From Bradyrhizobium altum (lineage in GTDB: Bacteria > Pseudomonadota > Alphaproteobacteria > Rhizobiales > Xanthobacteraceae), in assembly GCF_020889705.1 (NCBI RefSeq), contig NZ_JACMYP010000039.1:1-43716 (forward strand): a stretch of DNA of 43,716 nucleotides, given 5' to 3'. The position numbers and the translations under genes were made by a program. The first letter of the stretch is position 1. Each line of letters opens with the position of its first letter. The notes below the pieces were generated by a model, which searched no databases, was not told the DNA's origin, and saw only the letters and a program-made list of their open reading frames with translations. Below are positions 15,273 through 24,959 of the stretch, in pieces.

Positions 15273-17063
15273 ATGGCCGAGAAGTCCATTCCGTCATCGC
15301 GGCGATCCCCCGCGACCGCGTCGATCGTTGTTGCGTTCGCAATGTTTGTGCTGGCTTGTATCATCGCCGCTATTGGCCCGCAGTACGACGTCACGTTGCT
15401 CGTCACGGTCGGCCTAACGTCGATCGCCGCGATGGGCCTGACGCTCCTGTTGATTGCAGGACAGGTCTCCCTCGGTCAGGCGGCGTTTATGGCGATCGGG
15501 GCCTATGTGTCGGCAATTCTGGCACGTGATTTCGGCGTCCCGGCTTTCGTTGCGCTCATTCTAGGCGTGGCTGCCTCAGCTCTTTCTGGTGTCATCGTGG
15601 GAGCCATCACGCTGCGACTAAAAGGGCACTTCCTGCCGCTTGCGTCGCTGGCAATTGGAATCGCGACCAGTGCCGCGATCGTCGCGGCGGGGGGCATTAC
15701 CGGCGGAGCCTCCGGGCTGGGACAGATTCCGCCCCTCGCGATCGGCCCCTTGTCATTGACAGATGATCGCGGCTTTGCGGTTGTTGTCTGGCTGCTGGTT
15801 GCAGTGCTCGGTGGTGGGCTTTCCCGCCTGCTGCATACCCGCGCGGGACGGGCGATCGCGGCCCTCAAGACCGACGCGGAGATGGCCGAAATTTTTGGGG
15901 TCAATGCAGCGCGCTTACGCCTGATCGTGTTCGTTGTGGCGGCAACGCTGGCCGGACTTTCCGGGACGCTCTATGCTTACTACTTCAAGTTTCTCAGTCC
16001 TGCACCGTTCGGGCTGACCGCGAGCATAAACCTATTGATCGCATGCATATTTGGGGGAATGGCGCATCCGTTCGGCGCGGTCCTCGGTGCGGCAGCCATT
16101 ACTGCGCTCGAGATGCTGTTGCAGAATACGGTTGCCCGCATGCTGGGTCTGTCGGGCAACGTGGAACTGATCGTCTTTGGGCTCGTGCTCATCTGCGTGC
16201 TGTTGCGCTGGCCGGGGGGAATCTGGTCGGCCCTGCAGCGCATTTGGCCGCAGTTCTCTGCAGCTCGGCCAGGGCGCAATATCGAGTTGACCCCATCCAA
16301 GCGTAGTACGGCCGGCGAGGACCTGCTGACCGTCACAGGTATTTCAAAGAACTTCGGCGGCCTCAAAGCGCTCCAAGGGATTTCGTTCGGGGTGGGCCCC
16401 GATCAGATCGTTGGTTTGATAGGGCCCAACGGCGCAGGCAAATCCACTACCTTCAACATCGCTACCGGGCTTCTTGCCCCGTCAGAGGGCGATGTTCTTC
16501 TCATGGGCGAGAAGCCGCCCAGACGAGTATCCGACCTGGTACATCGTGGGGTATCTCGCACGTTCCAGCACGTACGGATCATTCCTGAGCGTACGGTGCT
16601 GGAAAATGTTGCCTTTGGCGCTTATGCGCAAGGTCATGCGGGCATGATGTCGGGGATGTTCGGCTTCGACCGAAAGGAAGAGGCCGCAACCTATGCAAAG
16701 GCCTGGCGCGCCCTTGAAATCGTGGAGTTGGATGGCCTCGCGCACGAGCCTGCATCGCGTCTGGCAATGGGGCAGGCGCGCCTCGTAGAAGTCGCTCGTG
16801 CCTTGGTTAGCCGACCCCGCTTGCTGCTCTTGGACGAGCCCGCTGCCGGACTACGGACGGGTGAAAAACTCAAGCTGGTCACCTTGCTGCACCGGCTCAA
16901 GCGGGCCGGGATGTCGGTCTTGCTCGTCGAGCACGACATGGACCTTGTCATGAATTGTGTAGATCGGGTGGTTGTTCTGGATCGCGGGCAAGGACTTATG
17001 ACCGGTCTTCCCGAGGAGGTTCGGCAGGACGAGCGGGTGATCGCCGCGTATTTGGGAGCCTGA
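15273..17063 (+). CDS. LivM-LivG fusion: ABC permease joined to ATP-binding domain
   Basis: The 596-residue protein joins two subunits. Residues 1 to about 330 form a LivM permease (GLTLLLIAGQVSLGQAAFMA; FGGMAHPFGAVLGAAAIT), and from about 350 an ATPase begins (LLTVTGISKNFGGLKALQGI). Walker A (GPNGAGKST) is near residue 385, the signature is the unusual LAMGQARLVEVARAL and Walker B is LLLLDEPAAGL, with the H-loop in VEHDMDLV. The ATG at 15273 lies just after the LivH stop and is preferred over an upstream in-frame start at 15228. Such fusions are known in some alphaproteobacteria. The LivF gene follows after two bases. Confidence 0.9.
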   Translation: MAEKSIPSSRRSPATASIVVAFAMFVLACIIAAIGPQYDVTLLVTVGLTSIAAMGLTLLLIAGQVSLGQAAFMAIGAYVSAILARDFGVPAFVALILGVAASALSGVIVGAITLRLKGHFLPLASLAIGIATSAAIVAAGGITGGASGLGQIPPLAIGPLSLTDDRGFAVVVWLLVAVLGGGLSRLLHTRAGRAIAALKTDAEMAEIFGVNAARLRLIVFVVAATLAGLSGTLYAYYFKFLSPAPFGLTASINLLIACIFGGMAHPFGAVLGAAAITALEMLLQNTVARMLGLSGNVELIVFGLVLICVLLRWPGGIWSALQRIWPQFSAARPGRNIELTPSKRSTAGEDLLTVTGISKNFGGLKALQGISFGVGPDQIVGLIGPNGAGKSTTFNIATGLLAPSEGDVLLMGEKPPRRVSDLVHRGVSRTFQHVRIIPERTVLENVAFGAYAQGHAGMMSGMFGFDRKEEAATYAKAWRALEIVELDGLAHEPASRLAMGQARLVEVARALVSRPRLLLLDEPAAGLRTGEKLKLVTLLHRLKRAGMSVLLVEHDMDLVMNCVDRVVVLDRGQGLMTGLPEEVRQDERVIAAYLGA

Positions 17064-17065
17064 CC

Positions 17066-17809
17066 ATGCCAAATTTGCGGATTAGCGGCCTAAAAGTTGG
17101 CTACGGCCGAGCGACGGTTTTAGAGAACCTCAATCTGGCGGTCTCACCCGGCGAGCTCGTGACTGTGCTCGGAGCCAACGGTGCTGGGAAAACGACGCTG
17201 CTGAACGGCATCATGGGATTGGCGCCGCCGCGCGCGGGATCCATCCTCCTGGAGGATGAGCAGCTCGTCGGTCTTCGTCCCGAGCAGTTGGTTGCTCGTG
17301 GCGTCGTGCTCGTACCGGAACGACGGGAGTTGTTCGGCAACCTCACGGTGGAAGTAAACCTGCGCCTGGGCGGCTATCGAACTGATGCGTCGTCGAAGTC
17401 GCTCGATCGCATCTACAGCCTATTCCCGATCCTTGCAGAGCGTCGCAAGCAGAAGGCAGCTACGCTGTCCGGCGGCGAACAGCAGATGCTCGCGGTGGGG
17501 CGTGCTTTGATGGCCGGTCCTCGCTTGCTGATGCTGGATGAACCTTCGATCGGGCTCGCACCGTTGATCGTCCAGGAAATTCTTCGGGTCATTGGCCAGC
17601 TCAAGGCCGACGGACTGACCATCATCCTGGTTGAGCAAAATGCAAGGCTCGCACTTTCCGTAGCGGATCGTGGCTACGTGCTTGAGGTTGGCAAAATTGT
17701 TCTGGAAGGCACCAGTGCTTCACTCTCAACCGACCCGAGATTGAGTCAGGCCTATCTGGGAGGTGCTGCGGATTACGCTGCTGCGCGGGATCAAGTCTAT
17801 GTCGATTGA
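17066..17809 (+). CDS. ABC transporter ATP-binding protein, LivF type
   Basis: The 247-residue ATPase has Walker A (GANGAGKT) at about residues 36-43, the LivF-specific VPERRELFGNLTVEVNLRLG, the signature LSGGEQQMLAVGRAL, Walker B LLMLDEPSIGL and an H-loop-like VEQNARLAL. It would pair with the ATPase half of the LivM-LivG fusion to drive uptake. The ATG at 17066 is two bases past the fusion stop. Its 3' end overlaps the amidase start, so translation is probably coupled. Confidence 0.92.
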   Translation: MPNLRISGLKVGYGRATVLENLNLAVSPGELVTVLGANGAGKTTLLNGIMGLAPPRAGSILLEDEQLVGLRPEQLVARGVVLVPERRELFGNLTVEVNLRLGGYRTDASSKSLDRIYSLFPILAERRKQKAATLSGGEQQMLAVGRALMAGPRLLMLDEPSIGLAPLIVQEILRVIGQLKADGLTIILVEQNARLALSVADRGYVLEVGKIVLEGTSASLSTDPRLSQAYLGGAADYAAARDQVYVD

Positions 17810-19196
17810 TGGCGAAATACGTCAACTTCACCAGAGCTTCTCTAAGCGCGAGCTGTCTCCTGTCGAGATCGTTCGCGCTCAATTGGACGCAGTCATTGCG
17901 GTTGATGCCGGCGTTAACGCATTCACGCTGGTGGACGAGACTGTTGCCATCGAGATGGCGCAAGCTTCCGAAGAACGATACCGGCGCGGCGAGCCTATCG
18001 GACCGATGGATGGTATCCCGACGACGATCAAGGATACGCTGAACGTTGCCGGCTGGCCAACGAGGCGTGGATCGCGGACGACACCCGAAGCGCCTGCGAC
18101 GGCCGACGCGGTCTCAGTGGCACGGCTTCGTAGCGCGGGCGCGGTGTTTCTCGGAAAGACGACGACACCGGAGTTCGCCTGGAAAGGGTTGACCCAAAGC
18201 CTGCTCAACGGAATGACCCTGAGCCCTTTGGACAAAACTCGTCACGCGGGTGGGAGCAGCGGCGGCGCTGCCGCCGCGACAGCGCTCGGCGTCGGCGTTG
18301 TTGGCATAGGGACCGATGCGGCGGGATCCGTCCGCATACCAGCCGCCTTCTGCGGCGTGGTCGGGTACAAGCCCACCTTCGGAGCGATCCCGCTTGAGCC
18401 GTTCCCGGCGGCTTTCTGGCAGCTCCCTCACATCGGGCCGATAACCAGAAGCGTGGCAGATGCCGCATTGGCGGCGGCTGTGATGAGCGGACCGGCTTCG
18501 TCGGACTGGATGTCGCTGGTCCAGACGCCGCTATCGCAGCGTCTAGAAAGAAAGTTGACGCCGCGAGCGCGCATCGGCATTCCCACTGACTTGAACCGCT
18601 ACCTGGATCCCGAGGTGAAGAGAGGGTGGGATGAGGCAGTTAGAGCCCTGAGCTCACAGGCAGACATTAAGTCGGTCGAGCTTCGGCTTGATGAAGCTCG
18701 CGACATCGTAGCGACGCTTTATCGTCTCGGGTGCGCGTTTGCCGTGTCCCTCGTTCCCGAAAGCAAGCGCTCGGAACTTGACCCAGCGATACTCGAGTTT
18801 ATCGAGCCGGTCCGCAACCTACCCGCGGAGACGTTGATCGATATGCAGCGCCGTCGAGAGGAAATTGCCAGTCAGGCGGCTTTGGTCCTGTCCGATACTG
18901 TCGATGTCCTGCTTACTCCGACCATGCCTTGCCTTCCTCTGCGCGCAGATTCTGCGGAAGCCCGTGAGGTCGATTGGTTCAAGTGGTGTCCGTTCACCCC
19001 ACTGTTCAACCTGTCGCGCGGACCTGCGATCTCCGTGCCATGGCCGTCGCGGGATAACGGCGTTCTGCCGATCGGTTTGCAGATCGGTGCCGCGCCTGGC
19101 CGTGACGAGCTCGCCATTTCAGCAGCAGCCGTGATTGAGAGCATTGCCAGCCGAGATCGCGCCCGTCAGACCGGGGCATCAAACCATGGGAAATGA
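17799..19196 (+). CDS. Amidase (amidase signature family)
   Basis: The 465-residue protein has the Ser-cisSer-Lys triad with the same spacing as in fatty acid amide hydrolase: K78 (TTIKDTLNVAG), S153 (GGSSGGAAAAT) and S177 (GTDAAGSVRIPA). It hydrolyses a carboxamide to acid and ammonia in the cytoplasm. In this operon it follows the Liv importer directly (start inside the LivF 3' end), so it probably acts on the imported ligand or a derivative, possibly an aryl or arylacetic amide. The ATG at 17799 is preferred to an upstream one at 17763. Subfamily prediction beyond amidase is not safe. Confidence 0.9.
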   Translation: MSIDGEIRQLHQSFSKRELSPVEIVRAQLDAVIAVDAGVNAFTLVDETVAIEMAQASEERYRRGEPIGPMDGIPTTIKDTLNVAGWPTRRGSRTTPEAPATADAVSVARLRSAGAVFLGKTTTPEFAWKGLTQSLLNGMTLSPLDKTRHAGGSSGGAAAATALGVGVVGIGTDAAGSVRIPAAFCGVVGYKPTFGAIPLEPFPAAFWQLPHIGPITRSVADAALAAAVMSGPASSDWMSLVQTPLSQRLERKLTPRARIGIPTDLNRYLDPEVKRGWDEAVRALSSQADIKSVELRLDEARDIVATLYRLGCAFAVSLVPESKRSELDPAILEFIEPVRNLPAETLIDMQRRREEIASQAALVLSDTVDVLLTPTMPCLPLRADSAEAREVDWFKWCPFTPLFNLSRGPAISVPWPSRDNGVLPIGLQIGAAPGRDELAISAAAVIESIASRDRARQTGASNHGK

Positions 19197-19980
19197 GCGG
19201 CCGAAGCTTCTTTCAATCGAGATCGATGCTCTGGCGGATGGTCAACCTGCTCAACTGCACGGATTTGCCTCAGACGCTAACGATGATTGGGTCGCGACGG
19301 GGTGGTTTCAAGCGCTGGTCGCCGCGGGTTATGATGTCATAGCCCCCGACCTACGTGGACATGGTCTTAGCTCTAAGTCTCGGAACCCGCGCGACTACCG
19401 GCTGGAGGCCTTCGCGGGGGACTGTATTGCGGCCGCGAGATTCTGCTGGGGCCATTCGAGCTTTAGTGTCGTCGGCTATTCGATGGGCGCGCACATCGCG
19501 ATGACCCTCTCTCTTGCGAACCCGGATCAGATTGAAACCCTCGTGCTCGGCGGTATGGGCGAGCGAATTGCCGCCACCGTCGGGCTGGCGCCCGAGTTCG
19601 CAGATGCGCTGGATGCCGTAGCTGAACACAAGTTGGATACGAGCGCGCTTCCGTCATACGCGCTCCGATTCGCCCAGCATGCTGCGTTAAAGTCGTACAA
19701 CGATCTCGCCGTTCTCGCGGCATGCCTTCGCGGGCAGAGTTGCGTCTTTGATCTCGCCAAATTAGCGCAGGTCGCGGCGCCGACCCTCGTGATGGTTGGA
19801 GAAAACGACAAGCTTGCCGGAGCTCCGTACCGGGTCGCTGGTCTCTTTCCGGTGGGGATTGCGGCAACGGTACCCGATGTAAATCATGCGTCCGCACTTA
19901 CCAGCGAGCCATTCCGATCGCGCGCGATGATGCATTTTGGCATCGCGGAGCCCCTTGGCTGCAATGGAGGACTGTCATGA
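19186..19980 (+). CDS. Alpha/beta hydrolase
   Basis: The 264-residue protein has the alpha/beta hydrolase core: DLRGHGLSS after the oxyanion strand, nucleophile elbow GYSMG with S99, acidic residue D208 (VGENDKLAG) and H234 (VNHAS). The usual HG oxyanion motif appears as LHGFASD. No lid domain is obvious. It overlaps the amidase stop by 11 bases and the following RidA start by four (ATGA), so it belongs to the same operon. It may cleave a thioester, ester or C-C bond of a pathway intermediate; hydrolases of this type act in meta-cleavage and N-formylmaleamate steps, but the substrate cannot be read from the sequence. Confidence 0.88.
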   Translation: MGNERPKLLSIEIDALADGQPAQLHGFASDANDDWVATGWFQALVAAGYDVIAPDLRGHGLSSKSRNPRDYRLEAFAGDCIAAARFCWGHSSFSVVGYSMGAHIAMTLSLANPDQIETLVLGGMGERIAATVGLAPEFADALDAVAEHKLDTSALPSYALRFAQHAALKSYNDLAVLAACLRGQSCVFDLAKLAQVAAPTLVMVGENDKLAGAPYRVAGLFPVGIAATVPDVNHASALTSEPFRSRAMMHFGIAEPLGCNGGLS

Positions 19981-20375
19981 AGCCAATTGCGAAATCTCGG
20001 ACCTATGCTGCATTGCCAGCACCGTTCGGTAAATTCGCTCACGCGAGCGTTCTCAAACTGGCGGGTGCCAAGCTCGTGTTTGTTTCGGGCGTTACGGCGC
20101 GAGAGTCGGGCGCGCAGGACACCGAGGCCCAGACAAGGGTTATCTACGAACGGATACTAGCTGCGCTCGAAGCTGAGGGGGGCGGATTTCAGCACGTGAT
20201 GAAAATGAATGTGTTCGTGCTCGACATCCGGGACTATCCGGCGACGAACAAGATTCGTGAGGAGTTTTTCGAAGGGATTGATCCGCCAGCGAGTACGCTC
20301 GTGGAGGTATCGAAATTCGTTCGCCCGGAAGTGCGCGTCGAGATCGAATGCGTGGCGGCAATTCCCGAAACATGA
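19977..20375 (+). CDS. RidA family protein lacking the canonical substrate Arg
   Basis: The 132-residue RidA-fold protein has KLVFVSGVTARESG, RVIYERILAALEAEGGGF and the C-terminal TLVEVSKFVRPEVRVEIE. The site of E. coli Arg105 is S106 (PPASTLVEV), so classical imine deaminase activity is doubtful. It overlaps its neighbours on both sides by four bases (ATGA), which points to translational coupling with the hydrolase and the ferredoxin oxidoreductase. It is not a close copy of the other three RidA proteins in the window. Confidence 0.88.
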   Translation: MKPIAKSRTYAALPAPFGKFAHASVLKLAGAKLVFVSGVTARESGAQDTEAQTRVIYERILAALEAEGGGFQHVMKMNVFVLDIRDYPATNKIREEFFEGIDPPASTLVEVSKFVRPEVRVEIECVAAIPET

Positions 20376-23300
20376 GCAAGAAAATGCCAAGCAAGCCTGT
20401 CCTCCGTGAGGTCTCTCTCGCGGACAAGTTCGACCTGACCCAGGGAACGATCTACATTACGGGAAAACAAGCCCTCGCCAGGGTTCCGATTCTGCAGCGA
20501 GAGCTCGATCGTCAACGTGGGTTGAGAACGGCCGGCTATATCTCAGGGTATCGCGGTTCTCCTCTTGGGACGGTGGACAACGAGCTCCTGAAAATCAAGG
20601 ATCGCCTTGTTGCGTCCGACATCGTCTTTCAACCTGGCTTGAACGAAGATCTTGCCATGACGGCGGTCTGGGGCAGTCAGCAGTTGGATTTCGTTCCCGG
20701 TCGCAAGTACGACGGCGTCTTTGCGATGTGGTACGGTAAGGGGCCGGGGGTCGATCGATCTGGCGATGCCATCAAGCACGCCAACATGTCGGGCACTCAT
20801 CCCAATGGCGGGGTGTTGCTCGTGTTCGGCGACGACCATGCCGGCAAATCCTCCTCGCTTGCGCACCAAAGCGATCTTGCTCTGGCGGCCCACGAAGTGC
20901 CGATCCTGTATCCCTCGGATGTGCATGACATCTTGAAGTTTGGCTTGGCCGGCTTTGCGTTGTCGCGTGAGTGCGGACTTCTTGCGGGATTGAAGCTTGT
21001 CAACGAGACCGCGGACTGCACCCAGGCTGTCGATTTCTCTGTGGATGAACTCACGCCGACCTTGGCCGCCGGTCCGTCCGGTGCCGATGTCAGCATTCGC
21101 GTCGAAATGCTCGCGGTTGCGGCTCAGGACCAGCGAATGGTCCGGAACAAGCTGCCCAGAATCCACGAATTTACCCGACGCAACGCCATAGACCGAGTTG
21201 CATTCGGCGCGACAAAACCGACCCGTCTCGGCATCGTGACGGCGGGAAAGGCGTTCCAGGATGTCATCGACGGACTGAGGTGGCTCGGGATCGACGAGGC
21301 CGAGGCGCAGCGGCTTGGTATCGGGGTCCTCAAGGTCGGATTGATCTACCCGCTTGATCCTTTGTCATTGACCGAGTTCGCCAGTGAGGTCGACGAATTG
21401 CTCTTCGTTGAGGAAAAGCGTCCTCACATGGAGCTTCAAGCGGCCGCCCTGATGTACCATTCGGCCCGCCGACCAGACATCTCCGGCAAGCACACACCGG
21501 ATGGAGCCACGCTCCTCCCAGTGGATGAGCCGCTCGATGCTGTTATGGTAGGGAAGGCCGTCGCGCGACGCCTCCTGGAGAGAGCACCGCAGGATCAAGG
21601 ACTCAATGGGCTTCGAGCGGCCCTCGATGACCTCGAGCAGCGGGGGCTAGCCTGGAAGCGGGTTGATCCCGGTCCGCTTGCGCGACGACCGGTCTTTTGC
21701 TCGGGTTGCCCGCACAATCGCTCCACGAAACTGCCCGAGGGCTCGTTCGGCGTGGCTGGAATCGGCTGCCACGGGCTCGTGCAATTCATGGATCGCAATC
21801 CGCTGCCTTGCACCCATATGGGTGCGGAAGGTGTCAACTGGATCGGCCTTTCGCATTTCACCAATACCAAGCATGTCTTCGTCAACCTCGGAGACGGAAC
21901 GTTTTCTCATTCGGGCTCTTTGGCGATCCGTGCGGCGGCGGCGTCCGACGCGAACGTGACCTTCAAGATCCTTGCGAATGACGTGGTCGCTATGACGGGC
22001 GGCCAGACGGTCGAAAGCGGATTGTCCGTTGGCGCCATGGTCCGACAGGTGCTCTTGGAAGGGGTGAAGCGCGTTGTCGTCGTGGCCGAAGATCCCGATG
22101 CCGTTCGTGCCCAGCAGTCACTGCCTGCCGGCGTGACGGTTGTTCATCGCACGGAAATGGAGAACGTACAGCGGGAACTGCGTGAGACGGAAGGGACGAC
22201 CGTCATCGTGTACGTGCAGATCTGCGCCACTGAAAAGCGCAAGAGGCGTAAAAAAGGTCAGATGGCCGCCGCGTCGAAGCGCGTCGTCATCAATCCCGCA
22301 GTATGCGAGGGATGCGGCGACTGTTCGCAGGCCTCGAATTGCATGTCGGTCCAACCATTGGAAACGGAATTTGGCCGTAAGCGACGTATTGATCAGGCCA
22401 GCTGCAACAGCGATCTTTCATGCCTGGAAGGGTTCTGTCCCTCCTTCGTTTCGCTTGAGGGAGCCCGCCTGAGGAAGCCGACATCGCCCAATCTCGACGA
22501 CGCGGTGGCTCGCCTCGCCGTACCCGTCTCAAAATTCGAGTATCAGAGAGCGTTCGGCGTTCTGGTCGCCGGTATCGGAGGCACGGGCGTCGTGACCGCA
22601 ACTGCCGTGATCGGGATGGCTGCTCACCTGGAGGGACGGGGAGTTGGCATTTATGACATGACCGGCTCGCCCAGAAGGGGGGCACCGTCTATAGCCATCT
22701 GCGTATCCTTCCCACTCCGACGAGCGTGGCACCGTTGCGGCTGGGGTTCGAAGATGCCGACCTCCTGGTTGGCTCAGACATCGTCGCGGCGACCCAACTT
22801 GAAGCCTTGAAGACGGTTGGTTCTTCCACGACTGTCGTGATCGACGATCAGGTTGTTGCAACGCAATCCTTCCATGAAAATGCAAATATCAATCTTGATG
22901 CGGAACGGCTTGTTCGGCGCCTGGAGCAAAGGGCCGGTCACCAGGCCACTCGAATTGCAGCCAAGCAGCTGGCGGAGCGCGCCCACGGCGATCCTATCGT
23001 CGCAAACATGATCCTGCTTGGTTCGGCCTTCCAAATGGGCGCGTTGCCGCTTTCTTTGGAATCAATCGAGCAAGCCATCCGCCTCAACGGCGTCGACGTT
23101 GCCGGGACGCTTCGCGCGTTTCATCTCGGTAGGCTTTCGGTTGGCGAACCGGATGCGCTTGCGAATTTGATCGTCGACGCCGAAACGCCGATTGTGACTT
23201 CGCCCAAACCGGTGAACACTCTTGATGAAAAAATCGCGCTTCGGGTGAAGGCCCTCCGCGACTATCAGGACGACACCTACGCGGATCGTTTCCAGCATGT

Positions 23301-23913
23301 CGTCGACCTTGTCCGGACCGCGGAGGAGAAGGCTTGCGCCGGATCTACACGATTGACTGCGGCTGTGGTCGAAAATGCGTTCAAGTTGATGGCCTACAAG
23401 GACGAGTACGAGGTGGCCAGGCTGTTGACGGAACCCTCATTCTGGCAGAGCGTGGACGAGCGGTTTGAAGGCGGGTCACTGAAACTACATTTGGCTCCGC
23501 CCATTTTAGCAACACGGGATGCTGCGACCGGCCGCCCGCGAAAGATGGCGTTCTCCGCGCGCTATATGTTGCCGGTCCTGAGGTTGCTCGCGCGATTGAA
23601 GGGCCTACGAGGTTCTGCGTTCGATCCCTTCGGGTGGATGCACGAAAGGCGGATGGAACGCCGGTTACGCGATCAGTATTTGGCGTTCGCGGAAGAAATC
23701 GCGACGGGGCTTATTGCGTCGAATATTGAAGCGGCAGTCGCTTTCGCCTCGTACCCTGGTGAAATCCGCGGCTACGGACCTCTGAAAGCCGACTCGATAA
23801 CGCGTGTCGAACCTCGCGCGCAGGCTCTGCGCGCGGACTTCCTGGACGGAGCGCGATCGGCCGTTACCGATGCGGCTTGGGCACCAAGACCGAGGCCGAG
23901 CCCAACGGACTAG
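20372..23913 (+). pseudogene. Indolepyruvate/arylpyruvate ferredoxin oxidoreductase, fused alpha-beta type, with a frameshift
   Basis: Read across two frames this is a single protein of about 1,180 residues: an N-terminal pyrimidine-binding domain (GYISGYRGSPLGTVDNEL), a TPP-binding domain (GDGTFSHSGSLAIR), an Fe-S part with VCEGCGDCSQASNC and CNSDLSCLEGFCPSF, and a C-terminal gamma domain (GVLVAGIGGTGVVTATAVIG). Such enzymes oxidatively decarboxylate aryl-2-oxoacids to aryl-acyl-CoA with reduction of ferredoxin. One C is missing near 22666: the frame goes out after YDMTG, where the other frame gives LAQKGGTVYSHLRI and runs on to 23913. Either the gene is broken or it is a sequence error; the rest is intact and codon use is normal. 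The ATG at 20372 overlaps the RidA stop. Confidence 0.88.
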
Positions 23914-23929
23914 TCAAATGGAGAAAATA

Positions 23930-24895
23930 ATGTCCCCAGATCGTAGGCAAGTTCTCACGGGCGTCGCCGCATCACTGATCGGATGGAATATGCCGGCATC
24001 CGCACAGGAGGCACCCAAGGGGGCAACGACCTCCGCCCCGGATCGCGCGCGCGTGGTCCTTCTGGGGACTGCTGGAGGCCCCAGTCCAAAGGTATCTCGC
24101 TCTGCACCGGCCGCCATGGTCGTCGCCGGCGGCCGGATTTATGTCGTGGATTGCGGCAATGGCGTCGCGCGGCAGATTGTGAGGGCAGGCTTTGCCCTCA
24201 AGGATCTCAACTCAATTTTCATCACGCATCAGCATTCCGATCACAACCTCGACTATGGCAATCTGTTTTATCTGGCATGGAGCGCTGCGCTAAAAGGCGC
24301 CGTCAATTCGTATGGGCCGCCACCGCTGTCGAAGATGACTGAAAAATTCTTCGAATTGAATGAGTTCGACGTTGATTTGCGTATCCACGACGAAGGACGG
24401 CTTGATCCGCGGAAGTTGCTTGTGCCGCACGAGATCACGTCTGCGGGCGCAGTAATGCAGGACGAAAACGTCAAGGTGACATGTGCGTTGGTCGATCACC
24501 CGCCTATCAAGGTGGCACTCGCCTATCGCTTCGACACACCTAATCGCTCCATTGTGTTTTCGGGCGATACGCGCAAGTGCGACGCACTTATCGAACTCGC
24601 GAAGGGAGCCGACGTGCTTGTTTGCGAGGGACAGTACCTGCCGGGCATTCGGGGATTGGCCGAACGGATTGCGGCCGAACCATCCCGCAGGGAAGCGATT
24701 TTCAAAAGCATCTCTGGAAATGCACTGAGCGTGCAGCAAGCTGGCGAGGTTGCAAAGGAAGCCGGTGTCAAAACTCTCGTGATCAATCATTTCGTGCCGG
24801 GCGATGATACTGTTCCGGAATATGTGTGGCTTGACGCCGCGCGGGAATCCTTCTCCGGCGAGGTCATCGTCGGGCGGGATCTTCTTGAAATCTGA
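23930..24895 (+). CDS. Metallo-beta-lactamase-fold hydrolase with Tat signal peptide
   Basis: The 321-residue protein starts with a Tat signal (SPDRRQVLTGVAASLIGW, cleavage after ASAQ), so it should be exported folded. The metal site H100-x-H102-x-D104-H105 (THQHSDHNLD) is complete, with further ligands in VDHPP, SGDTRKC and NHFVPG. The fold resembles the AtsA/RNase Z branch, which hydrolyses esters, lactones or sulfates. GGAG is well spaced before the ATG at 23930; an ATG 12 bases earlier is less likely. It is 16 bases after the ferredoxin oxidoreductase and part of the same operon. The substrate is unknown. Confidence 0.87.
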   Translation: MSPDRRQVLTGVAASLIGWNMPASAQEAPKGATTSAPDRARVVLLGTAGGPSPKVSRSAPAAMVVAGGRIYVVDCGNGVARQIVRAGFALKDLNSIFITHQHSDHNLDYGNLFYLAWSAALKGAVNSYGPPPLSKMTEKFFELNEFDVDLRIHDEGRLDPRKLLVPHEITSAGAVMQDENVKVTCALVDHPPIKVALAYRFDTPNRSIVFSGDTRKCDALIELAKGADVLVCEGQYLPGIRGLAERIAAEPSRREAIFKSISGNALSVQQAGEVAKEAGVKTLVINHFVPGDDTVPEYVWLDAARESFSGEVIVGRDLLEI

Positions 24896-24959
24896 TTAGG
24901 CGGTGGTCGGGCTGGCGACGATTAAGCTGCGTGCGCCCCGATAGCGCAAAGGGAAGGCT

